Positions 1 through 7,943 of a stretch of 64,000 nucleotides of DNA are shown here, piece by piece. The translations under genes and the position numbers were made by a program. Source of the DNA: Kumtagia yinganensis (GTDB taxonomy: Bacteria; Pseudomonadota; Alphaproteobacteria; Rhizobiales; Rhizobiaceae); NCBI RefSeq assembly GCF_040081985.1, contig NZ_JBEBMH010000024.1, positions 1-64,000 on the forward strand, written 5' to 3'. The notes below the pieces were generated by a model. The model was given only the letters and a program-made list of their open reading frames with translations, was not told the origin of the DNA and made no database searches. Within the stretch, counting starts at the first letter, position 1; every line of letters starts with the position of its first letter.

Positions 1-2
1 AT

Positions 3-227
3 AGGACAAGGAACAAAAACGAACACAGACAGTGGTTCGCCCGAGAGGGTGATCCGGATCGTTCCCGTGGGGACGATGGGCAAGGTGATCCCGTTAGCAG
101 GCACGATCCTGGGACGAACTCTCCCAAGGTCGTTCAACAGATTGAGACGCCTCGCTCTCCTGACCCCATCATGCGGCGGCTCCGCGCCGACCGCGACGAG
201 AAGCGAGTGACCCGCGGGGCGACATGA
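3..227 (+). CDS. Possible 3' end of a gene entering from the left (partial)
   Basis: This frame is open from the window edge to a TGA at 225-227. It ends in a charged stretch (residues like MRRLRADRDEKRVTRG) that looks more like protein than the other two frames, although the frame starting at base 1 is also open to about 210. There is no start codon and no recognisable domain. From 228 to 478 I see no gene. Confidence 0.25.
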   Translation, partial: RTRNKNEHRQWFAREGDPDRSRGDDGQGDPVSRHDPGTNSPKVVQQIETPRSPDPIMRRLRADRDEKRVTRGAT

Positions 228-478
228 TCCGCAAAGAAGACAGGAAAAGCTTGACGTCAACGACCCCAATCAGAGAAGCCTGCTAGGACCGTGCGGCTGG
301 TCGATCTAAACTATTTCATCGCAATCGTCTGATCCCCACACCATATCAGGGATGACAACGGGTTGGTTTCTGGGCAGACCAGCGAAAACGCCAAAAGACA
401 TTCCTGACAACAGGTCGGCGGCCTAAAATTGCGAGTCCAGCGCAGGCCTTTTGGCTAGGCGACAGAGGACACATATCA

Positions 479-835
479 ATGACTAGGATCACCTCAATAC
501 CCGTCGACGTGCGCGAGGCGATGGGCGCTATTCTCGAAACCGCTCGGGGACTCGATCGGCCGTTTGGTGTGTCGGAGGCGGTTGATCAAATCAGGCGCCA
601 GTTTCCGAATATGGAGGTATCCGACAACGATTTGGTTGGAGCCTTCGTCGGCGAGGCCGTAACCGCCGATGTAAAAATGGACCTGGCTATGTCAACAGAG
701 AATCGCCTTGGCACGCCTGAACCATCAAAATCGCTCCACCGGCAGAAAAGAGGAAGACCAGGCGAAAACGACAACTCACGATTGGAGCTCATGCAGAATG
801 GGGAAGCAGGTATTATCAATAACAACGATATGTGA
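479..835 (+). CDS. Hypothetical protein (118 aa) on the element
   Basis: The product is not recognised. It starts with ATG about ten bases after a GAGGAC sequence that may serve as ribosome binding site. The first 65 residues are a plausible mixed helical domain with regular hydrophobic spacing. The C-terminal 50 residues are polar and low in structure (KSLHRQKRGRPGENDN, then an Asn-rich end). No signal peptide or membrane segment is visible. It is transcribed opposite to the phage genes and precedes three more small rightward frames, so it may belong to an accessory cargo set near the left end of the element. Confidence 0.5.
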   Translation: MTRITSIPVDVREAMGAILETARGLDRPFGVSEAVDQIRRQFPNMEVSDNDLVGAFVGEAVTADVKMDLAMSTENRLGTPEPSKSLHRQKRGRPGENDNSRLELMQNGEAGIINNNDM

Positions 836-880
836 ACCAATCGCCGCGAGCCGGAAAAGAGGTTTCTGGGAACGTGATAT

Positions 881-1123
881 ATGCCCGATACAACTGTCCA
901 TCGAGACATAGCATTCGAACTTTACGTAGTTGCTGAAAAGCTTGGCGCGTCGACCGATCTATTGGCAATCATCGGTAGTTACGGGCAAACACAGACGGAT
1001 GAGGCTGTTCTAAGCGATTTGCGGATATGGAACGAACTTCATCTCGAAGGCTACGGTTTTTGGTCGAAGGTGAACCAGTCGATTAGGCTTCTTGGGCGAC
1101 CCATTTCCCGGAGGCGCCGCTAA
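881..1123 (+). CDS. Hypothetical protein (80 aa)
   Basis: This is a small rightward frame of unknown function. Residues 5-60 have balanced composition and look coding (ELYVVAEKLGASTDLLAIIG, then a DLRIWNELHLEGYGFW segment). The end is an arginine tail. A GGGAAC stretch stands before the ATG. It lies 45 bases after the 118-aa frame and overlaps the next rightward frame by 32 bases, which may mean a frameshifted boundary or a small operon. Confidence 0.45.
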   Translation: MPDTTVHRDIAFELYVVAEKLGASTDLLAIIGSYGQTQTDEAVLSDLRIWNELHLEGYGFWSKVNQSIRLLGRPISRRRR

Positions 1124-1376
1124 CCGACCGAAAGATCACGTCGCAGCGAAGTCCGATCGCGTTGCGTGGCGTCTCCAAAATGCCGCAGAAATGCGAGGTT
1201 ACGATGGCGGCGAGATTTACCGCCGAGATGTGCAGCCTGATAGGCGAACGTTTCAGTCGGAGCAAACGACTACGGTGCCCCTCGCTGATCGCATTCTTGG
1301 CGCCGTGCTGGCCTTAGATGAACATGGAAAACCGCTAGGCGTTGATCTTCATTGGTCCAGCCCCAAGGCCCGATGA
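1092..1376 (+). CDS. Hypothetical protein (up to 94 aa), coupled to the next small ORF
   Basis: The function is not recognised. The longest form needs a TTG start at 1092 inside the preceding frame; an internal ATG is also possible. The central and C-terminal parts (RVAWRLQNAAEMRGYDGGE, then LADRILGAVLALDEHGKP) look like real protein. The TGA at 1374-1376 overlaps the ATG of the following 45-aa frame in an ATGA arrangement, the same coupling used throughout this element, which raises confidence that both are translated. Confidence 0.4.
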   Translation: MGDPFPGGAANRPKDHVAAKSDRVAWRLQNAAEMRGYDGGEIYRRDVQPDRRTFQSEQTTTVPLADRILGAVLALDEHGKPLGVDLHWSSPKAR

Positions 1377-1510
1377 AGCTTCAGATACGCTTTGCTGAGG
1401 CGATGGGTGTTCTGACGGTTATGAAAAGCATACAGCGCGACATCGGAACAAAGTTCCCAGACGATCCAAGGCCGCTGCTAAGCCGCATCCTCGGCCACCC
1501 GCTTCCCTAA
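1373..1510 (+). CDS. Small ORF (45 aa), translationally coupled
   Basis: It starts with the ATG of an ATGA overlap with the upstream frame and ends at the TAA at 1508-1510. The product begins MKLQIRFAEAMGVLTVMKS and is 45 residues long. Its last 33 bases overlap the 3' end of the convergent leftward tail gene. No family is recognised. Support is limited to the start-stop overlap and reasonable composition. Confidence 0.35.
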   Translation: MKLQIRFAEAMGVLTVMKSIQRDIGTKFPDDPRPLLSRILGHPLP

Positions 1511-2314
1511 CTCCCGCATTTGCATGAACGCCTCGGGCAGGAACCTCGCCGGATGATTGTAGCGGCACAATTCTCGGATCGTGTCGTTAAACAGGGTCCG
1601 CATTGTGGTGCCCGGTAGCGCACGCGCGGCGCGGTAGATCATCTCCGTTGCTTTTCCGGCGGCAATTTCGATGCTCTCGTCCTTGGGAACTACCGCCCAC
1701 TCGGCGCCGGCCCTGAATGCTTCGAACGTGACGGGTTCGGGCGTCCAGCGGGTGCCGTCCCGGTCGATGATCTGCGCCACCTTGTCCACATGCAGGATGT
1801 TTGCCGCCGGATAAACTAGGAGCGTTTCAGGGTGGGAGCACCAGAAGTAAGCGAGGCCGCCCTTCACGCCCGCGAATATCTTCACCAGCTTCGACGGGCT
1901 TCCCGCCGCCGCGTACATCACCACATCGCCGATGCGGACGGGCGCCTGCGGGTCGATCACCAGGCGCTCGGCGGCCTCGCCGATGATGGACTGAAGGCAA
2001 TGCCCCTCAAGCGGGAACTCGGCCCTGCCTCTGAAGGCGTCCAGAAGCCCGGCGTCGACCATGATGCCGTCAAGGTCCAGTTCTGCCATCTGCTCGATCG
2101 CAGCGCGGCACTTTACCATGCTTGGGAGGTTTTCCGAACCGGCGAACAGGCGGTCGAACAGTTGTGGGCGAGACGTTGCTGCGATTGGCCAGTCGAACCG
2201 CCTCATGTTCCCGATGTTGCTCACCGTGTAGGCGCCAACGGGCGCCGTAAGCGCGCTGACGCCCGCCACTGCCGCCTGAGCCAAAAGTGCAACGCCTGCG
2301 AAAACCTGTGGCAT
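1478..2314 (-). CDS. Phage tail-associated hypothetical protein (278 aa)
   Basis: It directly follows the tape-measure gene (9 bp gap) and is the last leftward gene of the structural series, the place where distal tail or tail-tip proteins normally lie. The first 30 residues are hydrophobic and Ala-rich (VFAGVALLAQAAVAGVSALT) and could be an N-terminal membrane or signal-like segment. The rest is soluble and without a motif I recognise. It could be a tail completion protein or a cargo gene. The 3' end overlaps a small convergent ORF by 33 bases. Confidence 0.65.
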   Translation of the reverse strand: MPQVFAGVALLAQAAVAGVSALTAPVGAYTVSNIGNMRRFDWPIAATSRPQLFDRLFAGSENLPSMVKCRAAIEQMAELDLDGIMVDAGLLDAFRGRAEFPLEGHCLQSIIGEAAERLVIDPQAPVRIGDVVMYAAAGSPSKLVKIFAGVKGGLAYFWCSHPETLLVYPAANILHVDKVAQIIDRDGTRWTPEPVTFEAFRAGAEWAVVPKDESIEIAAGKATEMIYRAARALPGTTMRTLFNDTIRELCRYNHPARFLPEAFMQMRELGKRVAEDAA

Positions 2315-2323
2315 GTTCGTCTC

Positions 2324-4690
2324 CTATAGTTGGCGAGCCTGCGCGTTTGCCATTCTGGCGCCGAAGCTGCGCTTCAGTTCGCCGTCGTATTGTTTGAGAC
2401 CGGCGCGCGTCACATCCTTTGCTTGCTTCTGCGACACGCTTTCGACAAACGGCTGTAAATTGCCGTTATTGTCCGCGGACACCCCGACAGTGACGTGAAC
2501 GTCCTGACCTGCACCGCCTCGATATCCACCTTTCGGCACTACGATCTCGCCACGCTGAAGGATGGCCGGAAACTCGTCGGGCAGAAGGCCCTTATGGAAG
2601 CGGCGAGCGCCTGCGAATGCTGAGGCTGAGACTGCGCGGTTGTGACCGTAGCCATCTTTGCCGACCACACCGCCGTCGTGCAGGATGCCGGGGATAAGCA
2701 GACCCCCGAGCAAGCCGCCTGCACCCGGAGCAGCCGGCGCAGGAGGGAAGAAATTGAGACCTGATCCCGTTCCCCCGCCACCGAACAGCCCGCCGAAGAG
2801 ACCCCCGGCACCGCCAGCCCGAGGCATTGTCAGAAGCTGCTGCACGATCTGCATGATAATCTGAAGGACTTCCTCGCCCTCGATCTTCCCGTCAGCAAGG
2901 GCAGTGGCAATGCCGTTAAGCGCCGTAGTGCCTATCTGCCCGAGGTTATCATACGCTTGCTTCTGCGCTGCCACTGCTGCTGTCTGCGCATCTGTCGCGG
3001 CCTTGGCTTCTGCCGATTGCTGCGTCAGGTTTTGAAGCGCGTCCGTTGGAACTTGGAAAGCATCCGTAGCCCGACGCGCGACAACCTCTGAAGCGTTTAC
3101 CCAATCCGTCGAAACCTTGTCCGACGCATTGCCGGAAAGCATTTCGATTTGCGAAATACCCTCCGCAGTGACGCGCAACTGTCCTGTGGCGAAACCTACG
3201 TGGCCGCCTGTCTGGCCGGCACGCCTGCCGTTCGCATCAACGAGGATGTCGCCGCGCTGGATGTCGGACAGGTTCACGCCCTTGCCAAAATTGAGGAAGT
3301 CGGTGGCGACGTTGCTGCCGGTGCCCTTCACTCCGACCTGCGCCAGCGCGGAATTAACGAACGCTGCACACCATGCGGATGTCGCCGCGTCGAGATCGAC
3401 ACCGCCACGCTTGAGGAAGGCATTGATCGTCGAAGCGTCGCTGTTTTCCGACTTGCCTAGAAGTGTCGTCGCGGCGTCGACGGCAACCGAAGTCTGGCGC
3501 GCGATGGCATCGTTCAGCTTATCTGCGGCGCGTTCAGCCTCGCGTTGGAGTTTTTCGGCCGCATTGTCGCTGCCGCGAAGGGCGTCGGCAAAAAACGGAT
3601 CGACACGAGGTTCCGGCGTCTCGTTCACGGTATCCGGCAGCGGGATCGTTGGCCGTGACCGATCGCGCAGGAATGTTCCGACATCATCGCCCATGTCGAC
3701 GCGGAAATTGGCCCCGAGATTGTCCGCGATGCGTCTGGTGCCTTCAAGCTTGGCATTGGCCTTGTCGACCAGCGGCAACAAATCCTGGATCTGCTGTTTG
3801 AGGGTGGAGAAACCCTTGGTCGTGCCGATGCTGGCTTCCAAATCCTGGAGCCGCGTGAAGATGGGCAAAATGTCGGTAGCGCTGGCGTTGCCGCCGTCGA
3901 TGGCGTCCTTCATGCGATCGAAGTCTCGCCGGAGGTCGCTGAGAACCTTGGCGTCGACGTTTCGCGTTTCAAGCCGGGCGAACAGTTGGTCGAAGGTCTC
4001 GGCTGCTGCTGCTGCGGCCTCGTTGACCGGTTTCAGGCCGTCGCTGATGATGATCTTCAACGCCGCGCGCTGTTTCTCCAGATCGCTGAGCCGTTCCAGT
4101 TCCTGATTGTAAGCGACGAGTTCCTTCGGCGGTGCGCCATCCCATGCGTCGAGCGCGGCTTTTACAGCGGCACGATGCTCTTCCAACTTCTTGTTGGCGT
4201 CTTCCGCGTCCTTCGCCGTATCCTTGAAATATGCCGTCGCCACGCCGGCCAGCGTGGTGATTGCCACCGTCGCTAGCGTGAAGGGATTGAGCGCGGCGGC
4301 ACCGACCAGCCGCAGCGCCCCGAGAACGCCGCCGGAGCCGGTGAGCGCCTGCACGACCTGCCCACCCTGCTGTGCCATCACCTGGAAGGGCGAGGTGCCG
4401 GATGCAAGCTGAGTGGCAATGTCGTTCAGTTGGAACTGAAGCTGTTGCGTGGCGGCTTTCTGCGCGCCAAGAGATTGGGTGACAGCCGTTTGCGCTCGGC
4501 GGGCGCCACCTTCCACAGTGCTGAATGTCCGCTTGAGATTGTCGTTGACCGCCGTGCCCATGTCAGTGAATTGCCGCTCGACAGCTTTCGCCGAGCGGTT
4601 GCTGTCCTTCTCCAGCCTTTCCATCGCGCGCCGGAGTTGGTTCGTGTCGGCGCTGATGCTCAGGACGAGTTTTTCAATGTCGTCGGCCAC
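2324..4690 (-). CDS. Phage tail tape-measure protein with embedded TIGR02594 peptidase-like domain
   Basis: The N-terminal 120 residues (DIEKLVLSISADTNQLRRAM, then many heptads) are typical of lambda-like tail length tape-measure proteins. Hydrophobic segments lie near residues 115-150 and a Gly-rich hydrophobic stretch lies near the C-terminus. Around residues 410-500 is a TIGR02594/NlpC-P60-like module with the expected Cys (SAWCAAFVN, about Cys441) and His (GGHVGF, about His497), which in phages would locally cut peptidoglycan during DNA entry. I chose GTG at 4690: the 150-base in-frame extension upstream overlaps the preceding gene, whose TAA is at 4692-4694, and GGAG stands nine bases before the GTG. 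That gives 788 aa. It would set a tail of moderate length, although no major tail gene is visible. Confidence 0.88.
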   Translation of the reverse strand: MADDIEKLVLSISADTNQLRRAMERLEKDSNRSAKAVERQFTDMGTAVNDNLKRTFSTVEGGARRAQTAVTQSLGAQKAATQQLQFQLNDIATQLASGTSPFQVMAQQGGQVVQALTGSGGVLGALRLVGAAALNPFTLATVAITTLAGVATAYFKDTAKDAEDANKKLEEHRAAVKAALDAWDGAPPKELVAYNQELERLSDLEKQRAALKIIISDGLKPVNEAAAAAAETFDQLFARLETRNVDAKVLSDLRRDFDRMKDAIDGGNASATDILPIFTRLQDLEASIGTTKGFSTLKQQIQDLLPLVDKANAKLEGTRRIADNLGANFRVDMGDDVGTFLRDRSRPTIPLPDTVNETPEPRVDPFFADALRGSDNAAEKLQREAERAADKLNDAIARQTSVAVDAATTLLGKSENSDASTINAFLKRGGVDLDAATSAWCAAFVNSALAQVGVKGTGSNVATDFLNFGKGVNLSDIQRGDILVDANGRRAGQTGGHVGFATGQLRVTAEGISQIEMLSGNASDKVSTDWVNASEVVARRATDAFQVPTDALQNLTQQSAEAKAATDAQTAAVAAQKQAYDNLGQIGTTALNGIATALADGKIEGEEVLQIIMQIVQQLLTMPRAGGAGGLFGGLFGGGGTGSGLNFFPPAPAAPGAGGLLGGLLIPGILHDGGVVGKDGYGHNRAVSASAFAGARRFHKGLLPDEFPAILQRGEIVVPKGGYRGGAGQDVHVTVGVSADNNGNLQPFVESVSQKQAKDVTRAGLKQYDGELKRSFGARMANAQARQL

Positions 4691-4691
4691 T

Positions 4692-4904
4692 TTATGCCGC
4701 TCCTTCTTCTGCACCGAATAGGACGCCGTACCTGTGAAAGACGCCGGCCCAAGCGGCTGGGTTCTCTGATTTCTTGGCGATGTCGAGTGCGCCGCCGAGG
4801 AAGCCGCAGGCAATCTGAGCCTCGGGAAGTCCGGCGGCACGTGCTCGGGTCAGAACGTCGGCAACGATGGTGCTGATGACGGTGGCGGCTTCGTCATCGG
4901 TCAT
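4692..4904 (-). CDS. Small protein before the tape measure (70 aa), possible tail assembly protein
   Basis: It sits immediately upstream of the tape-measure gene, the usual place of tail assembly chaperones, and ends 1 bp before that gene's GTG. The start is the ATG at 4904, which overlaps the TGA of the upstream gene (ATGA). The longer in-frame extension to 5030 runs inside that gene and is unlikely. The sequence is helical (DEAATVISTIVADVLTRARA) with no recognised domain. I see no slippery sequence for the frameshift that is classical in such chaperones. The role is inferred from position. Confidence 0.6.
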   Translation of the reverse strand: MTDDEAATVISTIVADVLTRARAAGLPEAQIACGFLGGALDIAKKSENPAAWAGVFHRYGVLFGAEEGAA

Positions 4905-5137
4905 CGGGACGCCTCCATCAGCGCCAGATGCAATCGCTGGCCTTCCGGCCACCAAGTCGCGCCACCAGAGCCTTGCGGCCAAGGCGAGGCCTCGTTCAGC
5001 GGTGGCAAGGTGGGAAATTCCCACGGGCACAGGGACATGGCGTCACGAAGGGCGGCCTCGTCACCGGCGACGAATGCAGCGACAGCGTCAGGGTTGATTT
5101 GCTGGCGCCTTTTGGTCGCGCGGCGCTTAACTGGCAT
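4901..5137 (-). CDS. Small basic-N-terminus protein (78 aa), paralogue-like to its upstream neighbour
   Basis: It begins MPVKRRATKRRQQ, almost the same N-terminal pattern as the upstream gene product (MNVPVKRRYGKRRTND), and continues with an acidic, Pro/Trp-containing body. The start at 5137 lies 11 bases inside the end of the upstream gene and its TGA overlaps the next ATG. The function is unknown. The shared PVKRR..KRR start suggests duplication, or a common partner such as DNA or the terminase. It sits between the small terminase and the tape measure, where head genes are normally found. Confidence 0.6.
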   Translation of the reverse strand: MPVKRRATKRRQQINPDAVAAFVAGDEAALRDAMSLCPWEFPTLPPLNEASPWPQGSGGATWWPEGQRLHLALMEASR

Positions 5138-5402
5138 TTCGAGGATCTCCGTAGGTGACCAGCCCGTACGGCGGTTCCGGAGATCGGGACGGGTGCTGCT
5201 CGAACTGGTCGAGAAATGCGCCTCCCAAGCGTGCCCAAGCCTCTGGGAACGCTGCGGCGACGGCCTCGTCGGTGCCGAGACCGAACTCCTCCAGATCGCG
5301 GAAGAAATCCCAACGATGCAGGAACGCGTCGCGCCATGCCGCAAGCTCGGCTGCATCGTTGGTGCGGCGCTTTCCATATCGACGCTTGACCGGCACGTTC
5401 AT
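5127..5402 (-). CDS. Small basic-N-terminus protein (91 aa) after the small terminase
   Basis: The start at 5402 is the ATG overlapping the TGA of the terminase gene (stop at 5399). The product begins MNVPVKRRYGKRRTND and continues with an aromatic helical region (WRDAFLHRWDFFRDLEEFGL). It resembles the next gene at the N-terminus. No known domain. It occupies the slot where the large terminase gene is expected but is far too short to be one and has no Walker motif. Confidence 0.6.
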   Translation of the reverse strand: MNVPVKRRYGKRRTNDAAELAAWRDAFLHRWDFFRDLEEFGLGTDEAVAAAFPEAWARLGGAFLDQFEQHPSRSPEPPYGLVTYGDPRNAS

Positions 5403-5740
5403 CCCCTCCTGTTGCTGGCGATGGCCGGCGGTCGACGGTCTGAGCGGCCGCCCTCGAAATCGAGGTCCAGTTCTCTCAGCAATCGCGCAAATCCAGTGCG
5501 CGCGTCCTTCTCTATTGCCACCGCCGGATGAGCCCGGACATTCTTCCGATCGTCGAGGACTGTGACGCCATCCTGCTCGATGATGGCGCGCGCTTGCTCG
5601 GCGCGGTCTAACGCTTCGGCGGCAAGCTTCAGCAACAGCTCGTGGTGTGGCTCCAGTTGATATTCCTCGGTCACCGTTCGCCACCATTTCTTGGCGGCGT
5701 CACTCAGGTGAGAAGGAGGGTTAGGTCCACGCTTTTTCAT
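5399..5740 (-). CDS. P27-type phage terminase small subunit
   Basis: The sequence fits the P27 small terminase family (Pfam Terminase_4): an N-terminal RGPNPPSHLSDAAKKWWR segment, a helical TEEYQLEPHHELLLKLAAEA core, and a DRKNVRAHPAVAIEKDAR motif before a final LLRELDLD helix. At 113 aa it is a normal length. The small subunit recognises phage DNA and recruits the large ATPase/nuclease for packaging. Here no large subunit follows; the next genes are two small unknowns and then the tail genes. Packaging would need a large terminase supplied elsewhere, or the system is dead. Confidence 0.85.
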   Translation of the reverse strand: MKKRGPNPPSHLSDAAKKWWRTVTEEYQLEPHHELLLKLAAEALDRAEQARAIIEQDGVTVLDDRKNVRAHPAVAIEKDARTGFARLLRELDLDFEGGRSDRRPPAIASNRRG

Positions 5741-5873
5741 TAATCATCGTCCTCCTTGGCATGGCGTGGACGAACCGGGGACGCCATTGTGAAAATGGTG
5801 GGATGGCGCGGGTCTAGGATCGAAACCCCTTTGACTTCGGAACCCCCGCCCCCCTGGTCTGCCTTGATGATGG

Positions 5874-6266
5874 TCATGTGTTCACCACCGGTCGCCAAGA
5901 GAGATGCGGCAGGACCGACGCGAACTCGTCTATGCGCAGCAGCGCGTCGGGCGTGAGCGGCATGGGCGCGGGAAGCTTGGCGCGGTAGGTGCTACTAACG
6001 CCAGGGTGAATGTGCCTGTCGAACACAATGGTTCGGCCATCGTCGGACAGGTAAATGTGGATGGCTCCCATCTGCTTGACAGTGAGACACCGCTGCTCGG
6101 GCGGTATGATCTCGGCTTCAGGCACGCCACCGGCCCTTTGGACGGAAGCCCAAAGCACGTCCATTTCAGCCTCAGAAAGCGGGCGGCGTTCGGACTGAAT
6201 GAAGGTCAGATACCAAAGCTTGGCCGTCTCGATCAGCTTTTCGCGGCTATCCTGTTCGGCAATCAT
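5874..6266 (-). CDS. Hypothetical phage protein (130 aa)
   Basis: The start at 6266 is the ATG overlapping the TGA of the upstream gene; a longer in-frame extension to 6305 would run inside that gene. The product begins MIAEQDSREKLIETAKLWYL and contains a LTVKQMGAIHIYLSDDGRTIVFDRH segment. There is no recognised domain, signal or membrane segment. It is the last gene before a 133 bp gap preceding the small terminase gene, so it may end an early/middle transcript. Confidence 0.6.
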   Translation of the reverse strand: MIAEQDSREKLIETAKLWYLTFIQSERRPLSEAEMDVLWASVQRAGGVPEAEIIPPEQRCLTVKQMGAIHIYLSDDGRTIVFDRHIHPGVSSTYRAKLPAPMPLTPDALLRIDEFASVLPHLSWRPVVNT

Positions 6267-7078
6267 CGGCCCGCATCCTTTCCGCGTTTCACAGCGAGCG
6301 TCCAAGCCCGCTCGGTTCCGTATTCTTCAGGGGTTGAGCTGGTTGCGCGGTCGCAGTGGAACATCGAGCCGGCATGGGTCACCATATCGCCGGGCCGATA
6401 AGCGGTTCCGGCCTTGAATGTGCCCCTGTAGTTCATGGGCTTTACCTCGCCGGCTTCGATCTTGTCGGCGAGCGCCTTAAGCGGCCCGGCGGCCTTGGCG
6501 AATTGCTGTTCCAGTGCGTGAAGTCGCACTTCCGCGAATTTCACCATCCCCATCTGCGAACCGATTATCATCGCTAGAGTGCGGAAGGAGACGTAGCCGT
6601 TGGGCGCTATGTTATGATCCTGGTACACACGCGAAACCGTTGCGATGCCCCAATCTTGAAAAGCATCGTAAGCAACTTCGAATGCAGGCTCTCCGAACTT
6701 GGCGTGCTCCGGGAAATCAGGTTTGTTTCGATGCGCCGGGTTGATTTCCCAGGGTGCCGGCGGGGCGGTCGGCGCGGCCTTGGCATGGATAGCGGGCCTC
6801 TGAAGCTCGTCGTCGTCGGCAAGTTCGATCGCCAGCCGCTCGGCGTGAAGCTTTTCGATCTTTTCATTGAAAGCCCGATGCTCTGTATTCAGGCGTCGCT
6901 CCTTTTCGTCGGAACGGTCCAGGCAATGCTTTCGCTCTTCGGCTGCGAGAAGATCGGCTCGCTCCTTGCGCAGCACCGTCAGGCGGGCGATGTCGGCGTC
7001 GATCGCTGCGATCCTAACGAACCGCGTGGCCGACTCCGGCGCCGCCTGTGCGGGGGGTGGTTGCGGGCGCCTGGTCAC
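6263..7078 (-). CDS. Phage protein with coiled coil and C-terminal carbohydrate-binding-like repeat (271 aa)
   Basis: The GTG start at 7078 overlaps the TGA of the upstream gene; the frame can be extended to 7315 but that part overlaps the upstream gene. A Pro/Ala-rich start is followed by a long charged coiled coil (IAAIDADIARLTVLRKERAD) and a helical middle. The last 50 residues have the pattern Y.G.F..G..Y..GD.V...G..F.C typical of the small carbohydrate-binding modules (CBM5/12-like) found on phage structural and lytic proteins. The upstream gene has a related motif. A virion surface role is possible but not proven. Confidence 0.6.
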   Translation of the reverse strand: MTRRPQPPPAQAAPESATRFVRIAAIDADIARLTVLRKERADLLAAEERKHCLDRSDEKERRLNTEHRAFNEKIEKLHAERLAIELADDDELQRPAIHAKAAPTAPPAPWEINPAHRNKPDFPEHAKFGEPAFEVAYDAFQDWGIATVSRVYQDHNIAPNGYVSFRTLAMIIGSQMGMVKFAEVRLHALEQQFAKAAGPLKALADKIEAGEVKPMNYRGTFKAGTAYRPGDMVTHAGSMFHCDRATSSTPEEYGTERAWTLAVKRGKDAGR

Positions 7079-7332
7079 CGGATGACTTTCTTGACGTAAC
7101 TGTGGTTTCGCAACGCCGAGCGCATGTGCTGGGCATTGTCCGTCGCGGAGTTGCTGCGCAGGGAGCGCGGCAAAATCGAAACCAACAGCCAAAACTGTCT
7201 GGATTGTGGGTCGCCGATCGGCGGGATTGAGACCGGCATATCCATTTTGGCCTGATAGGTTTCGCCGAGATATCGAACGCGGGTGCCTTCGAAATATTGC
7301 GAGCCCCGTTGCCATTGCCGTCTGTCTGTCAT
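7075..7332 (-). CDS. Small protein with CBM5/12-like motif (85 aa)
   Basis: The ATG at 7332 follows AAGGGA at a good distance. The product starts MTDRRQWQRGSQYFEGTRVR and has a RVRYLGETYQAKMDMPV segment that resembles the aromatic carbohydrate-binding repeat also present at the C-terminus of the next gene. Its TGA overlaps the next gene's GTG. The pair may be a split or duplicated binding module. The C-terminal third is basic and without a motif. Confidence 0.55.
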   Translation of the reverse strand: MTDRRQWQRGSQYFEGTRVRYLGETYQAKMDMPVSIPPIGDPQSRQFWLLVSILPRSLRSNSATDNAQHMRSALRNHSYVKKVIR

Positions 7333-7345
7333 TGCCGTTGTCCCT

Positions 7346-7909
7346 TCACCACCGATCGACGAATGCCACCACGCCGTCGCGCAGAAGCCTCTTCACGGTC
7401 GAAGCTGCTCCAGTCGCCTTGCCGTCGAGCGTGATCCTGCGCGCTTTCACCGCGCCGTCGAGCGCGTCCAACGCGTCGATAATGGCGGCGGCCTCGTCCA
7501 GGCGGATGCGGACTGCGGCGATGGCCTCGGCGAGGGCTGGCGCAAGCTCGGCTCGCGCTGTCGCTTCGTATGCCGCCAGCGCCGGCAGGCGGGCGTCGTA
7601 TGCGCATTTTAGGGTTTCGGCGGCGGCCATGCTTTCGCGGCATGTCGCCTCCTTTTCGACTAGTGCCTCCTCGACTTCGGCGAGCGGCCTGCCGGGCTTG
7701 CAGGCGATGGACATATGACGCTGATCGGCCCGCCGCGCGCGTTCCCGTGCTTCGTCCTCCACCTTGCGCGCCTCGGCCACGACCCTATCGGCGTCGAGCA
7801 GTTCGGCCGGCGCCGATGGCAGCGCCAAGGCGGCGCAAATACGCGATCCGGTGGTTTCCTTCTTTGTCAGTCTCGCCAGCAAGTCGGCCTCCATCTCTTC
7901 GGATTTCAC
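7346..7909 (-). CDS. Coiled-coil hypothetical phage protein (187 aa)
   Basis: It is rich in Ala, Glu, Arg and Lys over almost its whole length, with heptad-like spacing (for example DADRVVAEARKVEDEARERA), so a long coiled coil is likely. No signal or membrane segment is seen. The GTG at 7909 has no strong ribosome binding site, and an ATG five codons inside is an alternative start. It lies in the series of unknown genes between the replication genes and the terminase. The function is unknown. Confidence 0.6.
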   Translation of the reverse strand: MKSEEMEADLLARLTKKETTGSRICAALALPSAPAELLDADRVVAEARKVEDEARERARRADQRHMSIACKPGRPLAEVEEALVEKEATCRESMAAAETLKCAYDARLPALAAYEATARAELAPALAEAIAAVRIRLDEAAAIIDALDALDGAVKARRITLDGKATGAASTVKRLLRDGVVAFVDRW

Positions 7910-7943
7910 AATAGCGCCAGTGAATCGCGTGACAGGAAAACCG

